Positions 47,301 to 58,205 of a DNA stretch of 64,000 bases are shown piece after piece. Numbering within the stretch: the first letter of the stretch is position 1; every line of letters starts with the position of its first letter. The notes under the pieces are model-generated. The model had not been told where the DNA came from, made no database searches, and worked only from the letters and a program-made list of their open reading frames with translations. Both the position numbers and the translations under genes were made by a program. This DNA comes from Undaria pinnatifida (taxonomy: Eukaryota > Sar > Phaeophyceae > Laminariales > Alariaceae), in contig JABAKD010000011.1 of the NCBI GenBank assembly GCA_012845835.1, positions 11,785,865 to 11,849,864 on the forward strand, read 5' to 3'.

Positions 47301-48838
47301 GGAGCTGCTCGGTGGTTGGCTACCTGAGCGTCGGAGCGCGTTGATTGGTTGGCCAAGCATCGGCGCGCGTGTTGATTGAATATCTGAGCGTCGGAGTGCG
47401 TCCATTTCTTTTGCTGGGTGTAGGTATGAGTTGCTTCGTTAACATTTTTAGCACGGCTTTCCCGTCATGGTGGCAAAGCACTCTAACGTTTACACTCGAA
47501 AATTTAAGGAGTTGGAAAAGGGTTAGCACCGCGAGGTCATAAACCCCGTAGTACACGCGATTGAAGTGTCACACGCAGCTTGCAAATACGAGTTTCGACG
47601 ATGCCTTCGATCTCGTAGCTGAGGTATATCTTCCTTTATATCTAACAATCGATTCAGGCCCTCGTAAGGATTTCGCTGGCGTGCTTCCGCCCGAGGAGCG
47701 ACGATGGCACTCTGGAGACTGAGAAAGGCGGCGACGGCGACTCGATTGAACCCGGGCAATGTTTGCGTGCGCTTTTGACGTACATGTGGAGGAGGGTGCA
47801 TGCGTCGGCGGAGCTAGGCCTGAACGGTGCTCGCGCGGGGGGAGCACGGCATCGATCCAGCATTCAGAAGGTGCGATACTGTGATGATGGGGAGGAGTAT
47901 CCGTCGAGGATGGCGACGCGCTCGGGGTTCAACACTGGGTATCGGAATATTTGGCGTTCTTCTTTCTGATAGTGTTTTATGGGGGATCGACGTTGAAGTT
48001 CATGCTGCAAATTGTCGGATACCAACATAACAATGACAAGGTCAAAGTAAAATTAATGAGGTGGAAGGTAGGGCGTGTACATAGGAACGGGTTACGTATA
48101 GCCATCGATTTGTGAACGATGAAGAGTGTAGGAATACATACGAGCCGCTCCAATCGAGTAACGGCCACGCCAAGACAGACACAGTTCGAGGTATTTTCTG
48201 TCAAGAGCGAACAATGCACCGCATGACAGACATGCCCTGCTTAAAGGGTTTATTCAACCTAGAGCACAACGGGCAGACTCGAGCGCGCTACCTGGACTGA
48301 TAATATTTTTATCCTTTTCTGCACGAACAAACGATGAGAGCGACCAAAACGTGCCCAAGAACAAACGATGACAGCGCCAGATACCTGACCCCCCCCCCCC
48401 CCCCGTCCCTGTTGCATTATTGACCGCGTTGTTCGATCCCCCAAGGGGGCGCTGATGAAAGGTGTGCAGCTCTTCAACAAGCGAATGCTCTCCCGCTGGA
48501 GGACTGAGGGCTTCCTGGACTTTGCGATGACCGGCCCCGCATCTGCAACCGCCTCCTCGTTCTCGGGAACTTTTCCTTTCGGCAGCAGCACCCCCGTTCA
48601 AGGACAAGCGGCGGAAATTCTACAGAAACTGTTAGCCCGTAGTAGCGATGACTGCCCCGCCGGGCGAGAATCACGACGGCCGGGATCGGCAGAAGCGAAG
48701 GAAATCAGCCTCGATCGGCGGTTACTTAACGAGGAAGATGATGACAGGGTGGGTGGCGGGGAGGGTGTTACACAAGGCAGCCCTCTGGTGCAGCAGACAG
48801 CAGTACCGTGGCCATTGCCAGACCCGCTGGCGGCATAG
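38394..48838 (+). CDS. Two-module p25-alpha/EF-hand-like protein, eight exons
   Basis: Exons are 38394-38477, 39925-40128, 43383-43565 (or to 43622), 44955-45082, 45683-46590, 47149-47291, 47658-47870 and 48446-48838. Phases agree at every junction and give 751 (or 770) residues. Module 1 has a helix IFTFYTLRGG, then FLRLARDCEI, then VVQRRTK and LTYPEFLDALLVLGERLY. This order of words resembles the p25-alpha (TPPP) core, FxxFA...KLxKDCxI...VFxKVK...ItxeEFxxALxxLA. A linker with ENILPLA leads to module 2: LREMFRFYA, LSFAADLGVLGALLSTLEI, LTFAEFLEALVRIS. Exon 5 inserts about 240 disordered residues with TTPARP/TPVRP repeats between the halves of module 2. Cytoskeletal or ciliary roles are known for TPPP proteins; function here is inference. 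The end of exon 3 and the last exon are the least certain. Confidence 0.6.
38565..38738 (+). mobile_element. Second copy of the poly-A-tailed retroposon 3' end
   Basis: It matches the last 175 bp of 36394-36823 (ACAGCTTGCGCTAT, AATACGTGGAAGTGTG, CCCCATCCGCCGGAGGATAA) and ends in an A-rich tail. It lies in intron 1 of the p25-alpha-like gene. Confidence 0.7.
40685..41440 (-). repeat. Dispersed repeat family X, rearranged copy
   Basis: 40700-40850 matches the right end of the 41515-42890 copy in direct orientation (GGATGCTCAGAGCC, TTGCTTGCCCCGCAGCCGAA). 40870-41440 matches the rest of that copy in reverse complement. Together with 41515-42890 it makes a large fold-back structure in intron 2 of the p25-alpha-like gene. 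Confidence 0.65.
41515..42890 (+). repeat. Dispersed repeat family X, forward copy
   Basis: It begins with CGCAAGTCGAAAAGTGGAAA and includes GTCGTGGTTCGATCTCCTGC, CGTGACTACTGGCACAAAGG and, near its right end, GAATGCTCAGAGCACCG and CCGAAAGCGCGA. The same order appears at 62465-63650. About 0.5 kb of unrelated sequence interrupts it near 41840-42330. No coding sequence. Confidence 0.7.
44105..44495 (+). mobile_element. tRNA-related SINE-like repeat, forward copy
   Basis: The first unit has a box A-like AATTGGTTAGCC and box B GGGTTCGAATCCCACCATCC at about 44228-44252. A tail holds CAGGTATCCCCAGGAAATAA and CCGTATATCCGGCCGACC. A second unit begins at about 44402 (GTTGTAAGACTTGG) and is cut short. 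It is the same dimeric layout as 33127-33470. It lies in intron 3 of the p25-alpha-like gene. Confidence 0.7.
44835..44910. repeat. (CCCA)n microsatellite before exon 4
   Basis: About 17 CCCA or CCCG units end some 45 bp before the acceptor at 44954. They could act as part of the pyrimidine tract. Confidence 0.95.
46700..46865 (+). mobile_element. Repeat R2, related to R1
   Basis: It has ACGGTCGATACTCATCTTTG, GTTGCGTGGTAC and TGACTCCCCGACTATG in the same order as 7436-7565 and, more distantly, R1. It lies in intron 5 of the p25-alpha-like gene. Confidence 0.55.
47319..47405. repeat. 33-bp minisatellite after exon 6
   Basis: Three drifting units of the type GAGCGTCGGAGCGCGTTGAT lie directly downstream of the donor at 47292. 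Confidence 0.75.
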
Positions 48839-49185
48839 AGTCTAGAGCTCTTTGAGTAGAAGAGCTCTGATGAATGGAAACGGCATTAATGTTACTACTA
48901 CTGCTGTAGACTAGTATCTCCAGAGTACCAAAGAGGTGCACATTTATTGCTGTGTGTGTTTTTTTTTGTTTTTACGTCGTTCCGCTGTTCGACGTTATTG
49001 CGGTTGCAGCAGACGACGCACCTTCGTTGCGTCACCTAACCGCCACAAGTTGGGCAGTTGGTTGTTGTCGAGGTTTGTGATTTGTGTAGCGGCTTGCGTA
49101 CATTACCTCGAAAACATTACGAAACCCATTTGGGGCTTCCAAGGGAATTTTTTGCCCCAAAAACACACACATTGACGATTGCAGT
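48839..49185. other. Spacer downstream of the p25-alpha-like gene
   Basis: Starts with an AGAGCTCTTTGAGTAGAAGA stretch holding two AGAGCTC words. No gene is recognised. It could contain the 3' untranslated region. Confidence 0.4.
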
Positions 49186-49419
49186 CTACAGCATCGGCAA
49201 CACGAAGCACCCCGAGCTGCCGGGGTTGGGTGCGCGTCCGAACTGCACTGCAAGGAGCTATACCACACGCGCGCAGCCTGGCTGTGCTTGTGTACTGCTG
49301 CTCTACAGCATCGGCAACACGAAGCACCCCGAGCTGCCGGGGTTGGGTGCGCGTCCGAACTGCACTGGAAGGAGCTATACCACACGCGCGCAGCCTGGCT
49401 GTGCTTGTGTACTGCTGCG
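49186..49419. repeat. Near-identical 117-bp tandem duplication
   Basis: Two units start at 49186 and 49303. The only internal differences I found are around ACTGCAAGG versus ACTGGAAGG and at the unit edge. The period equals 39 codons, and a plus-strand frame (49179-49646) stays open through both. Nothing is known about a product, so coding is unproven. Confidence 0.9.
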
Positions 49420-50239
49420 CGCTCTTCCTCCTATACATGGGGCCCCGCAAAAGATCGCAAGAAATTGGTAAAAATCTGTATCCAAGCAAAAGCGGAGATT
49501 GCGAACAACGGTCACGCCAACCTACACAAACACAACACGCAGAGCGTAAACTACAGCAGCAGTACACGCATAGCGTTCAGGATACGGTTAGCATTAGGGT
49601 TCGGGCCAACCCCCCCGTACAGATTCACCGTCCATATGTACAATGAACTAATATGAAAAGATAAATGACAAAACGACAGCGACGACAGAAGCTTCCGCCG
49701 CGTGTGTTTAGTCTAGTGAACTAACTGAAGGTTGTATGTATGTACCAATACCGCCGATCACCCGCAATAAAAACACCACCAGATCTCCGGCGGGGCCAGC
49801 ATGAAACCAACGCACTGAAAAATACTTCGAAGTAGATATCAGGTACGTGTACGGTATCATTACCAGGTATGATACGACCTGGTACAGAATTGCAGGTGTA
49901 CCTGGTAATACCGTACCAGGTGTGCTTCTGTGCCTCAGCACGCGTGGACTGAATAATTATAATCGAACTCGAGCCTTTTACACCAAGCAGCCAGCAGCCA
50001 CACAAACCACCTGCCCGCGCCTACGCTACACGTGTCTGCTTGCATCTTATACGGCACAGCAATGAGACGACACGAACACGAAGACCCGCGTTCTTGTGAT
50101 GTTGAGTCTAGACGATTGGTCTAGATTTAGGGTTTGAGTGGTGTATAAACAGACAGATCCAGAAAGATCTGGCCAAAAATCTGCAGAAATTTCTTTTGTT
50201 TCCCATTTGTTCCACGATGAGAGCATCTACCCGCCTCTA

Positions 50240-50414
50240 GATGTACGCTGAACTCCCATTGCACCCACGGAACTGCAAGCACGTGGCGCAAGTTTCGGCA
50301 GGTAGTGTTGATCTTCGTCGAGAGCTCCAAGTCACCCTCGAGGGAATAACTGCAGCACCAGGACAGCTGTGCCCCTCTGCGTCTGTTCCACTGCACGTGA
50401 GTCTGTCTACTTGA
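50240..50414 (+). CDS. Possible short exon, product unknown
   Basis: An ATG follows a CCTCTAG that could be an acceptor. The open frame has 58 codons (LPLHPRNCKHVAQVS, then RRELQVTLEGI), with a good donor GTGAGT at 50398 and a stop at 50412-50414. The composition is protein-like, but no neighbour exon could be joined. Confidence 0.28.
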
Positions 50415-51559
50415 GTAGGAACCAAGCCCCTAGTCGAACCCCAAGTGGCTCTTCTCTCATATTGGACCTGGATCCTCTACGTGTGAGTGTCGTCGTCGTC
50501 CCTATGTAATGCGGTATTGTTTAGTGCGTTGTCCCATTTTAATGCGATGAAAATTGCTTGGCGTGGCCGTTCCTTAATTGGTACGAGTATCGAAGTAACC
50601 TTGAATAGTTTGATGTGCGTATTTAGTGCGTGTGTTGTCCCCTGTCAATGCACCGCATTGATGAGGCACCGCTACTGTATATTCGAGCAGAAACTACAAT
50701 AAGGCGACATCATATATGCATGACCTGCTCGGCAGGCCTGGCACCCAGAGAGGACGCGGAGCTGTGCAAGCCCAGAACTTGATCCGTAGGCCTGAAAAAC
50801 GAACGAGCTGGCTGTGCTTGCTGGGTGACGTGGCAGGCGCTTGTGTCTTACGTGTCGTGCTCGTGTTTGGACAGACTTTTGTACAAATGCAAATATCGCG
50901 CAACTACAACTTCATTCGTTCGTACAGCTCAACCGCAACAGCAGTAGCCGTGTGCGGTGAAACACAAGCAGAACTTGCCGTGCCTTCCGCGTGCGAAATG
51001 AACTACGCGACTATCGTGATATACTGACTATGCCTTCGTTTGGAGGCAAGGCGCTCGTGGTCGTAAGATCATCTGGTCCCCCCTTTGAAACCTCTAATGC
51101 ACTCTGCTTGAAGTGCTGCTCGTTGAGCACGGCGGTGGTTCGACTCCGTGAAATGCGCATATGTATCTCTAGCCGGGCTGTCTTACTTTTTTCAGTCATA
51201 CGAAATATCATTACAAGGTACAAGGTTTCTGCGCTGACGCGCAACGCTAAGTCAACGCGATTCCAAACCATGGCCCAATGGAAGGGTCGGTCGAAGCGAA
51301 TTTTGTTGCGTGGTCGTGATATTAGCCCTAAACTAATACCTGGCACCTGGTACCTGGTACGTACGTACGTAACAGGGCTGAGAGCTGACGCCGGAACGCA
51401 AAACTAAACCGGATGCGACGTCAACACTTACTCCACCGCAGCGTTATTAGTTATGAATGTATTTTCTATCCGACCTACAGCAGTACCGGCCCGCCCACTG
51501 CAGAAAATAAGACTTCTAGAAGGTTAGCCTTCAACGTACAAATGAAAGTGGCCTAGACG

Positions 51560-51725
51560 AAGTGCCGCCATGTGCCAGCCGGAAATACCGGCCCTACAAC
51601 GGCAACTATTAATACCACTTTTACTCCATGTGCTGCCTCTACAGGTTACTGGTTGTTCCCAGCTGGCCAAGGGTTTATACAAGCGCTTTATCAGGCAACC
51701 GGCACCATAGAGGGGCCATTTCGTA
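51560..51725. mobile_element. MITE R4, diverged copy
   Basis: The left CCATGTGCCAGCCGGAAATA and right CAACCGGCACCATAGAGGGG correspond to the ends of the copy at 15203-15388. The interior words TACTGGTTGTTCCCA and AAGCGCTTTATCAGGCAACC are also shared. Confidence 0.65.
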
Positions 51726-54370
51726 CAAGTATACTACCACTGTAAAGGCCTGCGATTTTGTGCGTATCGACCAGTAAAAAAAGCGACAACGACCAGCAAA
51801 AAAAAAATTATACCCGCCAAATGCCGACGCCTCCACCCACCGTAGAATTGCTTGACTCCAGTGTATACAATTCTTCAATTTTCAAGCCCATGGTACGAGA
51901 GATCGCGCATGAAGCTTCAACTGGGGAGTTCGGGTACGTCCTGACCCAATACGTTCACGGGATGGTTTGGTGTTCTGTTAGGATCAACGTTGTGTGTTGC
52001 AAAAGCTGCGTGTGGGAGCGAAAAAACATGCCAGTCCGACAATAAACATAACCTCGATATGAAAACAGCAAATACAAGCTCGATATAGAATTGAGGCTAT
52101 GCGGTACCGCTATCATAAAACCAAGACTCGTTCATAATCGCATTCCCATGCAGATAACCTAAGGCATTAAAATATCCATTGAGTGAACCGGGGATGCTCG
52201 TTTATCATCCCCTTCCTAAAATTTTGGGAGTTGCGCAATATTTCCAAGCATTGCTCACATTGGGCGTATATTTTTTGTTTGTTATCGATTGATGTCGATC
52301 TGGCGATGCACATCAGAAGCGTCCCACGATAGGAGGTGCCTTTTTTTTGGTGTCATTTTTTGGCTAAGCCATTTTCTGAATGGTGGGGCTTCTGAACCTG
52401 TTAACACAATCGTCGGAATTTCATTCTTGTTCACTCTAAGACCGGTGACAATGCAATACCAGGTATGCCAAAAGTTTGAAATTCCCGATCATCCCAGCCA
52501 AACTTTGCCTGAACGGTGGTCTACGGGGACCCAATTTGGTAGAAATAGTTTTTAAAACTTTCCAGAATTCCGGGAAAAAACGTTTTCTCGCGACGATCTT
52601 GGCCAACTTCGGCCTGAGAATTTCTCAAGCAGTTCTTGGATTAGACGCGGCGTAATTTCGTGTTCTCCATGCACTTCATTCGACGAAATCAACGACAGCG
52701 TCGTGAACTCTGAACGTGGCGAGCTCGTTAGGGGCCCCGACCCTCCGTTGGTGTAGAACGCTCACTCTACGGCCGGTGATTTGTGGCGGGCGCCGGTCAG
52801 GCTTCTGTGAAAAACACATTTGGCGGTTTGGCGGCTGGTGTGTAGAAAACTGAGACAAAAACTCCCTATCGTCTCCCAACGGGCAAAAAACAGAATTTCG
52901 AGAGGATGTGACGGAAGACCACAGGACAACACAAGCAACCTCTCACGCCCTGGGGCATGGATCGAGATAAACTCTTCAGCTCTGTCACCTGCACTCATGT
53001 GGCCTTGTCCGGAACAAAGAGGAGTGATCATGGGTTGTCTCTATCTCGAGATCGAAGGTCGATCGTGTTTGGTGGGCAGTGTTCATCAAGACTTGATGAA
53101 AAATAGACAAATTGACCTGTTGGGCCGCATGACCCAAAAAAGAGCCAGAAAAAAAACAGTTTAGTAATATTTTCCCCATTGCGACGTTACCCGGAATCTT
53201 TCCGCAAATATCCCCAAAAAAAGTTTGCAAACTTTTAGGCCAACCTATCGGCTTTCCATTGTCATGGGTGTAATAATCTCTAGATTTTTATTCAAGTGAT
53301 ATTTTTTTAGTGCGGTCAATTGCGCCGCATTTTTAACACACTGGCATTCCGACCTTCAACCACCGGGCGCCTCAGCAGACACGGGTATTTACGCATAGTG
53401 TTGCATCCGCAGCAGCTCGTGATTTTCTGTTCAGATTGGCCGCCCGCACTTTTCTACCTCGACCTCGGGGTGCTGCAGTGGTCAGAAATCGTTGAAACCC
53501 AGAAGACATCAAATGAGACAAAAAACACCCCCTAACTGCACTTGAGGACAGCCTTTTCTCATCACTCATCACTCAATCCTCATCACTCATCACTCCATCA
53601 CTCCATCACTCTTCGCAAGAAACCACAGCCCGCGAAATTGAGACAACTCTCACTGAGAGGTGCGTGAGGGCGTCGGGCGCAGCGGGCAGAAGTCGTAAGC
53701 CACCAGAAATGACTCACGAGGCGATTTCGTGGAGTCAAAAGCTGCCAGCCAACATCACCAAAAAAAGGATCATTTCTCCAAAAATCCACGATTTGATACG
53801 TTTGCGAGTTTCAGTAGTATGTACTGTAGTACGATTGCTACAGCACTCACGAAGAGACGGCTTTCAACATAGGTTAGCTGGGGTGTTCGCGGATCTTTTG
53901 AAGCAGTATGCATGCGTACAGTTACAGTACCCGCAAGAAGTGCGGACAGGGAAAAGCTCGTCGCCGTTTGAGGGTCGTACTGTAGTCAAAAAGTGGTCTA
54001 GGAAAAGGGCGAAAAAGGGCGAAAAATTCTGAATTGTTGAACATTCTTGTCTTTTATTTTTATCCGAGAAATATGGATCTTGCTTGTAAAACTCCTACTC
54101 ATACCTCTATTTCCAAGTGGTTTGGATATTTTTGCCTATTAGAATACTCGCGCCTACTTGACAAATATTAAATATTCCTTAGGCCCCCGCGGCCTTAGTA
54201 AAGCGTGGTTCTGCTCTAAAGAAAACACTAAAAATATTAACGCCTCGTACTCTATTCTCCGCCTGAAAATATATCACGTATTATACGTATCATGAGAAGT
54301 TAAGATAAATTAAGTACGCACGACGTGCGTGTATATAAATATGCATATGTAAAATATGAGCTTCGTTTTT
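51726..54370. other. Intergenic stretch without a recognisable gene
   Basis: AT-rich repeat-like DNA. A CATCACTC microsatellite lies at about 53560-53612. CCCACGATAGGAGGTGCC near 52322 resembles the border motif of the 35225-35345 repeat. Open frames show no domain. Confidence 0.5.
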
Positions 54371-54374
54371 TTTT

Positions 54375-54560
54375 GGCGCGCTGCTCTCCGGCGTCCGAGT
54401 GTTTCTTCTCGCACTTTCGGCAGCGGGGCAAGCTAGCCTGTCATGGCTTCATTATGAAGCATGTCTGGATCTCGGCCGAGCTCCGTGGCGGCGCTCGGCG
54501 CATTAAACGTCGCTTAGCTGGCTCTATTTGACAAGGGATTGCGTTCCGCCTCCCTGAGAC
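54375..54560 (-). repeat. Family X right-end fragment, reversed
   Basis: CTCGCACTTTCGGCAGCGGG, CCGAGCTCCGTGGCGGCGCT and GCGTTCCGCCTCCCTGAG are the reverse complement of the right end of the family X copies at 41515-42890 and 62465-63650. Confidence 0.65.
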
Positions 54561-54893
54561 GAGCAGGTCACTTGGAACACCCCAAAGTGTTTATCAAATT
54601 TTGATATTTAATAGTTTCGGATATTTTTTTTGTTTTCCAAAATGAACATATTTCCAGAATCAGAGGAAAAAATCGCGTTACGGTCTGGGTTTCGCCCCCA
54701 AATCCAGAAGCAGAGGATTTTTGGGGGCTCTCGTTATGGAAATTCAAGTTCCGGTTCAAAACCAGAATGTACCGGGCCCAAGATGTTGTGTATCAGTGTT
54801 TTAGTGTGGAGAGCGCTCTGATATCAATCACCCACAACACGTACCTACCGCAGTACCTGTATCTGGACACACATCAGACATGAATATTGCGCT

Positions 54894-55041
54894 TCAACCA
54901 ACAAACAAAGCACACCCCGTACCACCAGTAGCTAGCCGCAGCAACAGCAGCAGCAGCGAGACACGCATGCAGTAGCGAACGGCCGCAAAGATGTGGTCGA
55001 TGTGGGCCCCCTCAACGAAGGTTCGAATCGGTGCTGGCACG
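54894..55041 (-). CDS. Possible exon, product unknown
   Basis: On the minus strand a good pyrimidine tract and TTGTAG acceptor (ending at 55042) precede an open frame with RTFVEGAHIDHIFAAV, then a leucine-rich stretch and a stop. No second exon could be attached. The leucines come from a CAG/CTG repeat, which weakens the case. Confidence 0.2.
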
Positions 55042-55049
55042 CTACAATG

Positions 55050-57035
55050 GGCAAAGGAGCGGAGAGCTGGGAGCGGGGGTGCTGGGTGCTGGGTGCTGGG
55101 GAGAGAGGCTACCAAGAGGGCCAGCTACAGCGACCGAGAGGCACAAAAGGGCTTTCAAACCTGAGGGTATCGTCTTACTTGCCGTGCACTCCCGCTGCGT
55201 GCTTTGTTGCTTTGGCAGCCTCGGCACAAGCCTGTGTTTGGCAGGGTCGTCGATTTCGCGAAGTAGCGTACCTGCTGTTGAAAACAACACCTGGTATACC
55301 TGGCACGCGAATTGGCGCACACCCACACACAGTTACGTATGTGGGAGTTGGTTTTGATTGCTGACAACCACTAACACAGAGCCACTGCCTTATTTTATGT
55401 TTAAGCCGACCACGGATACGCAGGTCCTGGCCACGCGCTGCTGCTACTGCTGCGTGCTTCGTCGCATACGCTGGTTATAGCTGTTTAGCTAGCTCCCTGC
55501 TGCTGACGTTCGTTCATTACTCGGCCAAATGCAAAAAGCTAAAACACACCAAAAATAACATTTTGAAATCACTCTAAACGCCGCCGATCTTAACACCAAT
55601 CAGCACGAAACGTCATTTTGCCATTTTATTCTGGAAAATGAAGAAAAAACTGGTTCTGGAAATGTTGATTCTGATTCTGGAAAACGATTTTTTTTCCGAA
55701 ACTGTAGTCTATACACTTTGATGAACTTTTACAATTTTTTGTTTTTCGTTGATTTGTTCTAAAAAAAAATGGCCCGCTACTCAACCAACTGACCTCAGCA
55801 GCAGTACAGCAGCAGTAGCAGCAACCGCCTGGGCTAAATTAACCTAGACAGCAGGAGCACAACAGCGGCAGTGGCAGCAACATACAGCAGTAGTAGCAGC
55901 AGTACACATATAGATCGGATTAGTGTGGGTTTTGGAGACGCGCCGCCCTGGGCCGTTTCGGCCCCGGATCTCGACGTGGGTGCGTGGGCATGGGTGCAGA
56001 CAAGGGTAAACCGGCCTGCGTTCTCCCGCCGCGCGGGCGGCCGCTCGTCGAGGCGGGAGCGAAAGCGTCTATGGGCGTGGTTGACCCGGTGTGTTTACTT
56101 TCTCTTGCGGGGTAACTAGACGTGTCCGAATGTAAGGACCGTTTTTACTTGAACAAAAACACATATCCGGTTATTATATTTCCGGACAGAGCGGATGCCA
56201 GCAGGAGGCTGGGAGGTAGAGGGTGGGAGCAGCCGAGTGTTGGAACGAGCGCCACAGGGTACGGTTTGCATCTCTCAGCGCGGGAGACGGGGCTCGCAGG
56301 GACATAGAGCGGGGAAAGCTTGGAAGGTGGCGCCGAGCGCGGCGAGAGTGGCAGGCATCGCGAGCGCAGCATGCACGCGAGTCTCGACCAGGCCAAATAT
56401 ATATTTTTGGACAGGGTGGAACCATGGGTAGGGTTCACGGATATATAGCTCCTTATTAGCGATAGCCAAACCGAGGTATATACACGGTGCTGCTGTGGCC
56501 AAAATCGGGTACAGTTCTATTTCAACGTTCGCCACGCGCCCAGGACGCCATCTGATTGGCTGGGTGGATCGGTTCTAGGTCGGTTGCTATTATCGTACAC
56601 ATATCATACACATATACATTTCTGACCACATGCATCAAGCAGTGGCGGGTTCAGGCGGGAACACTATCGGCCTAGCTCTATTTTCTACGGGGATAAACGA
56701 GGAGTACATCAAGGTTTCGGTTGCCCTCAAACACAGTACCAAAGCATTAAACACTACCTCCAACTGATGGAAAATTTTACCACGTACGCCACACATACCG
56801 AAATTGTTGCCGCCAACCAATTCATTATTGTACAACATCCAAGAGCGACTGGCATTGGCTGGCCGACACCATCCATTACCACCAAGCGCGCGTGACGTAC
56901 TATATATAGCAACGAGCACTATTCCACGTGCGGTACACAGCATCCCCTGTCCACTAATAACTCGTTTGTGCGTACATGAGCACAACGTGCACCCACCGCT
57001 ATCAAACTCTTCCCCCTGAGTACTACTTTTTCTTT
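55050..57035. other. Intergenic stretch without a recognisable gene
   Basis: A short GGGTGCTGG repeat near 55078-55100, CAG-rich words near 55800-55900, and otherwise nothing with domain or splice support. Confidence 0.5.
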
Positions 57036-57039
57036 GGAG

Positions 57040-57190
57040 CAATGCACTAGCTCATGCCACACGTTTCCTCTACGAAGAGCAGTGGGGTTTATCTACGTGA
57101 ATACGCGTAACACCATTATAGGTGGAAACATATTTATACGTGTGTTACCAGTGTCTCCCTTTTCGCCTTGCGACGCCCCCGGGGTTTCAC
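57040..57190 (-). repeat. Family X terminal fragment
   Basis: CCCTTTTCGCCTTGCGACGC followed by CCCCGGG matches the left-end motif of family X seen at about 41410-41433 and, inverted, at about 41535-41558. Confidence 0.5.
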
Positions 57191-57877
57191 GTTACCCGCA
57201 TCCGGAAAGGGAACCTTGTACTTATATATATATATAAAGTAAAAGGATGCAGTTCGTGAACATCGAAGATGAAAACCGCTAAAAACAAACGACGTTACGT
57301 CGAAATAAGTGCACATTTCGACGCGAGCGAGCGCGTTGACGAGGGAAGGAAGTGAAGAACGCGCCTCGCCCAACATAGAAATTGCAGGGCCGCAGCACGT
57401 GATTGGAGGGGGGGGGCAGGGGGTGTGTATGTACAATTCGAATCGAGTAGACTAGGGAGAATAAACTGCTATTAACTATAACCCTTCTCACGACTAAAAA
57501 GAAGGCATCGGTGGGGTTTGATTGTGTTACGATCCGCCTTGATTGACGATATAGACTACGCAGTGTCACGGCAGTTGAGTGGGGATGAGAGGTAGCGCAA
57601 ACAGAAAAAAAAAAACTGTGGAACTAGTGCCAGATGAGATAGCTTGCAAATAGGACTTTCGACGAAACCCTCGATCGCAAATTGAGGTGTGTAAAGTACT
57701 ATAAAAAATGAGGTAACACAAAATGAGGACTGATTCCACGATACCCCCCCCTAAACCCGCAAGAGTGACAGCGAACGTGAAATACGCAGTAGTTGTATGT
57801 AACGAATATAAGGTGAATGCGGTACATTTCAAATCGAAGTGGGGAGAAGATGAACTACCGATCGTAGACCGGTATGC

Positions 57878-58205
57878 TGTGGACAGGGGAGCACCAGAGA
57901 GTGTGTAGTGTTGGTGGTAACATACAATAGCTGATCTTCTTTGTGGTGATTGACTGCTGAGGATATGATGTGAGGTGTGAACGTTGTTTAGATCTGAAGA
58001 GACAACAGGGGTCTCTAGTTATCCTTTTCTGGATTCTCGTGTGCGGATTCGGGGATGAAGTTAAGATCGCTTGTTTTGTTGTGTTCTGGAGCTAATACAA
58101 CAACTTCTCTCTCTCTCTCTTTTAGCACCGAAATGGTGCTGACCAGCCCCTCTTTGGCGAAGGGGGGACAACCTCTGGTCAATACACTCTGCCTGGCCTA
58201 GGCGT
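57878..58205 (+). repeat. 0.33-kb direct repeat, first copy
   Basis: It begins TGTGGACAG and ends CTGGCCTAGGCGT. Near its end are a hairpin AGCACCGAAATGGTGCT and a longer stem formed by GACCAGCCCC and its partner GGGGGGACAACCTCTGGTC. The second copy is at 60558-60879, in the same orientation. Confidence 0.9.
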
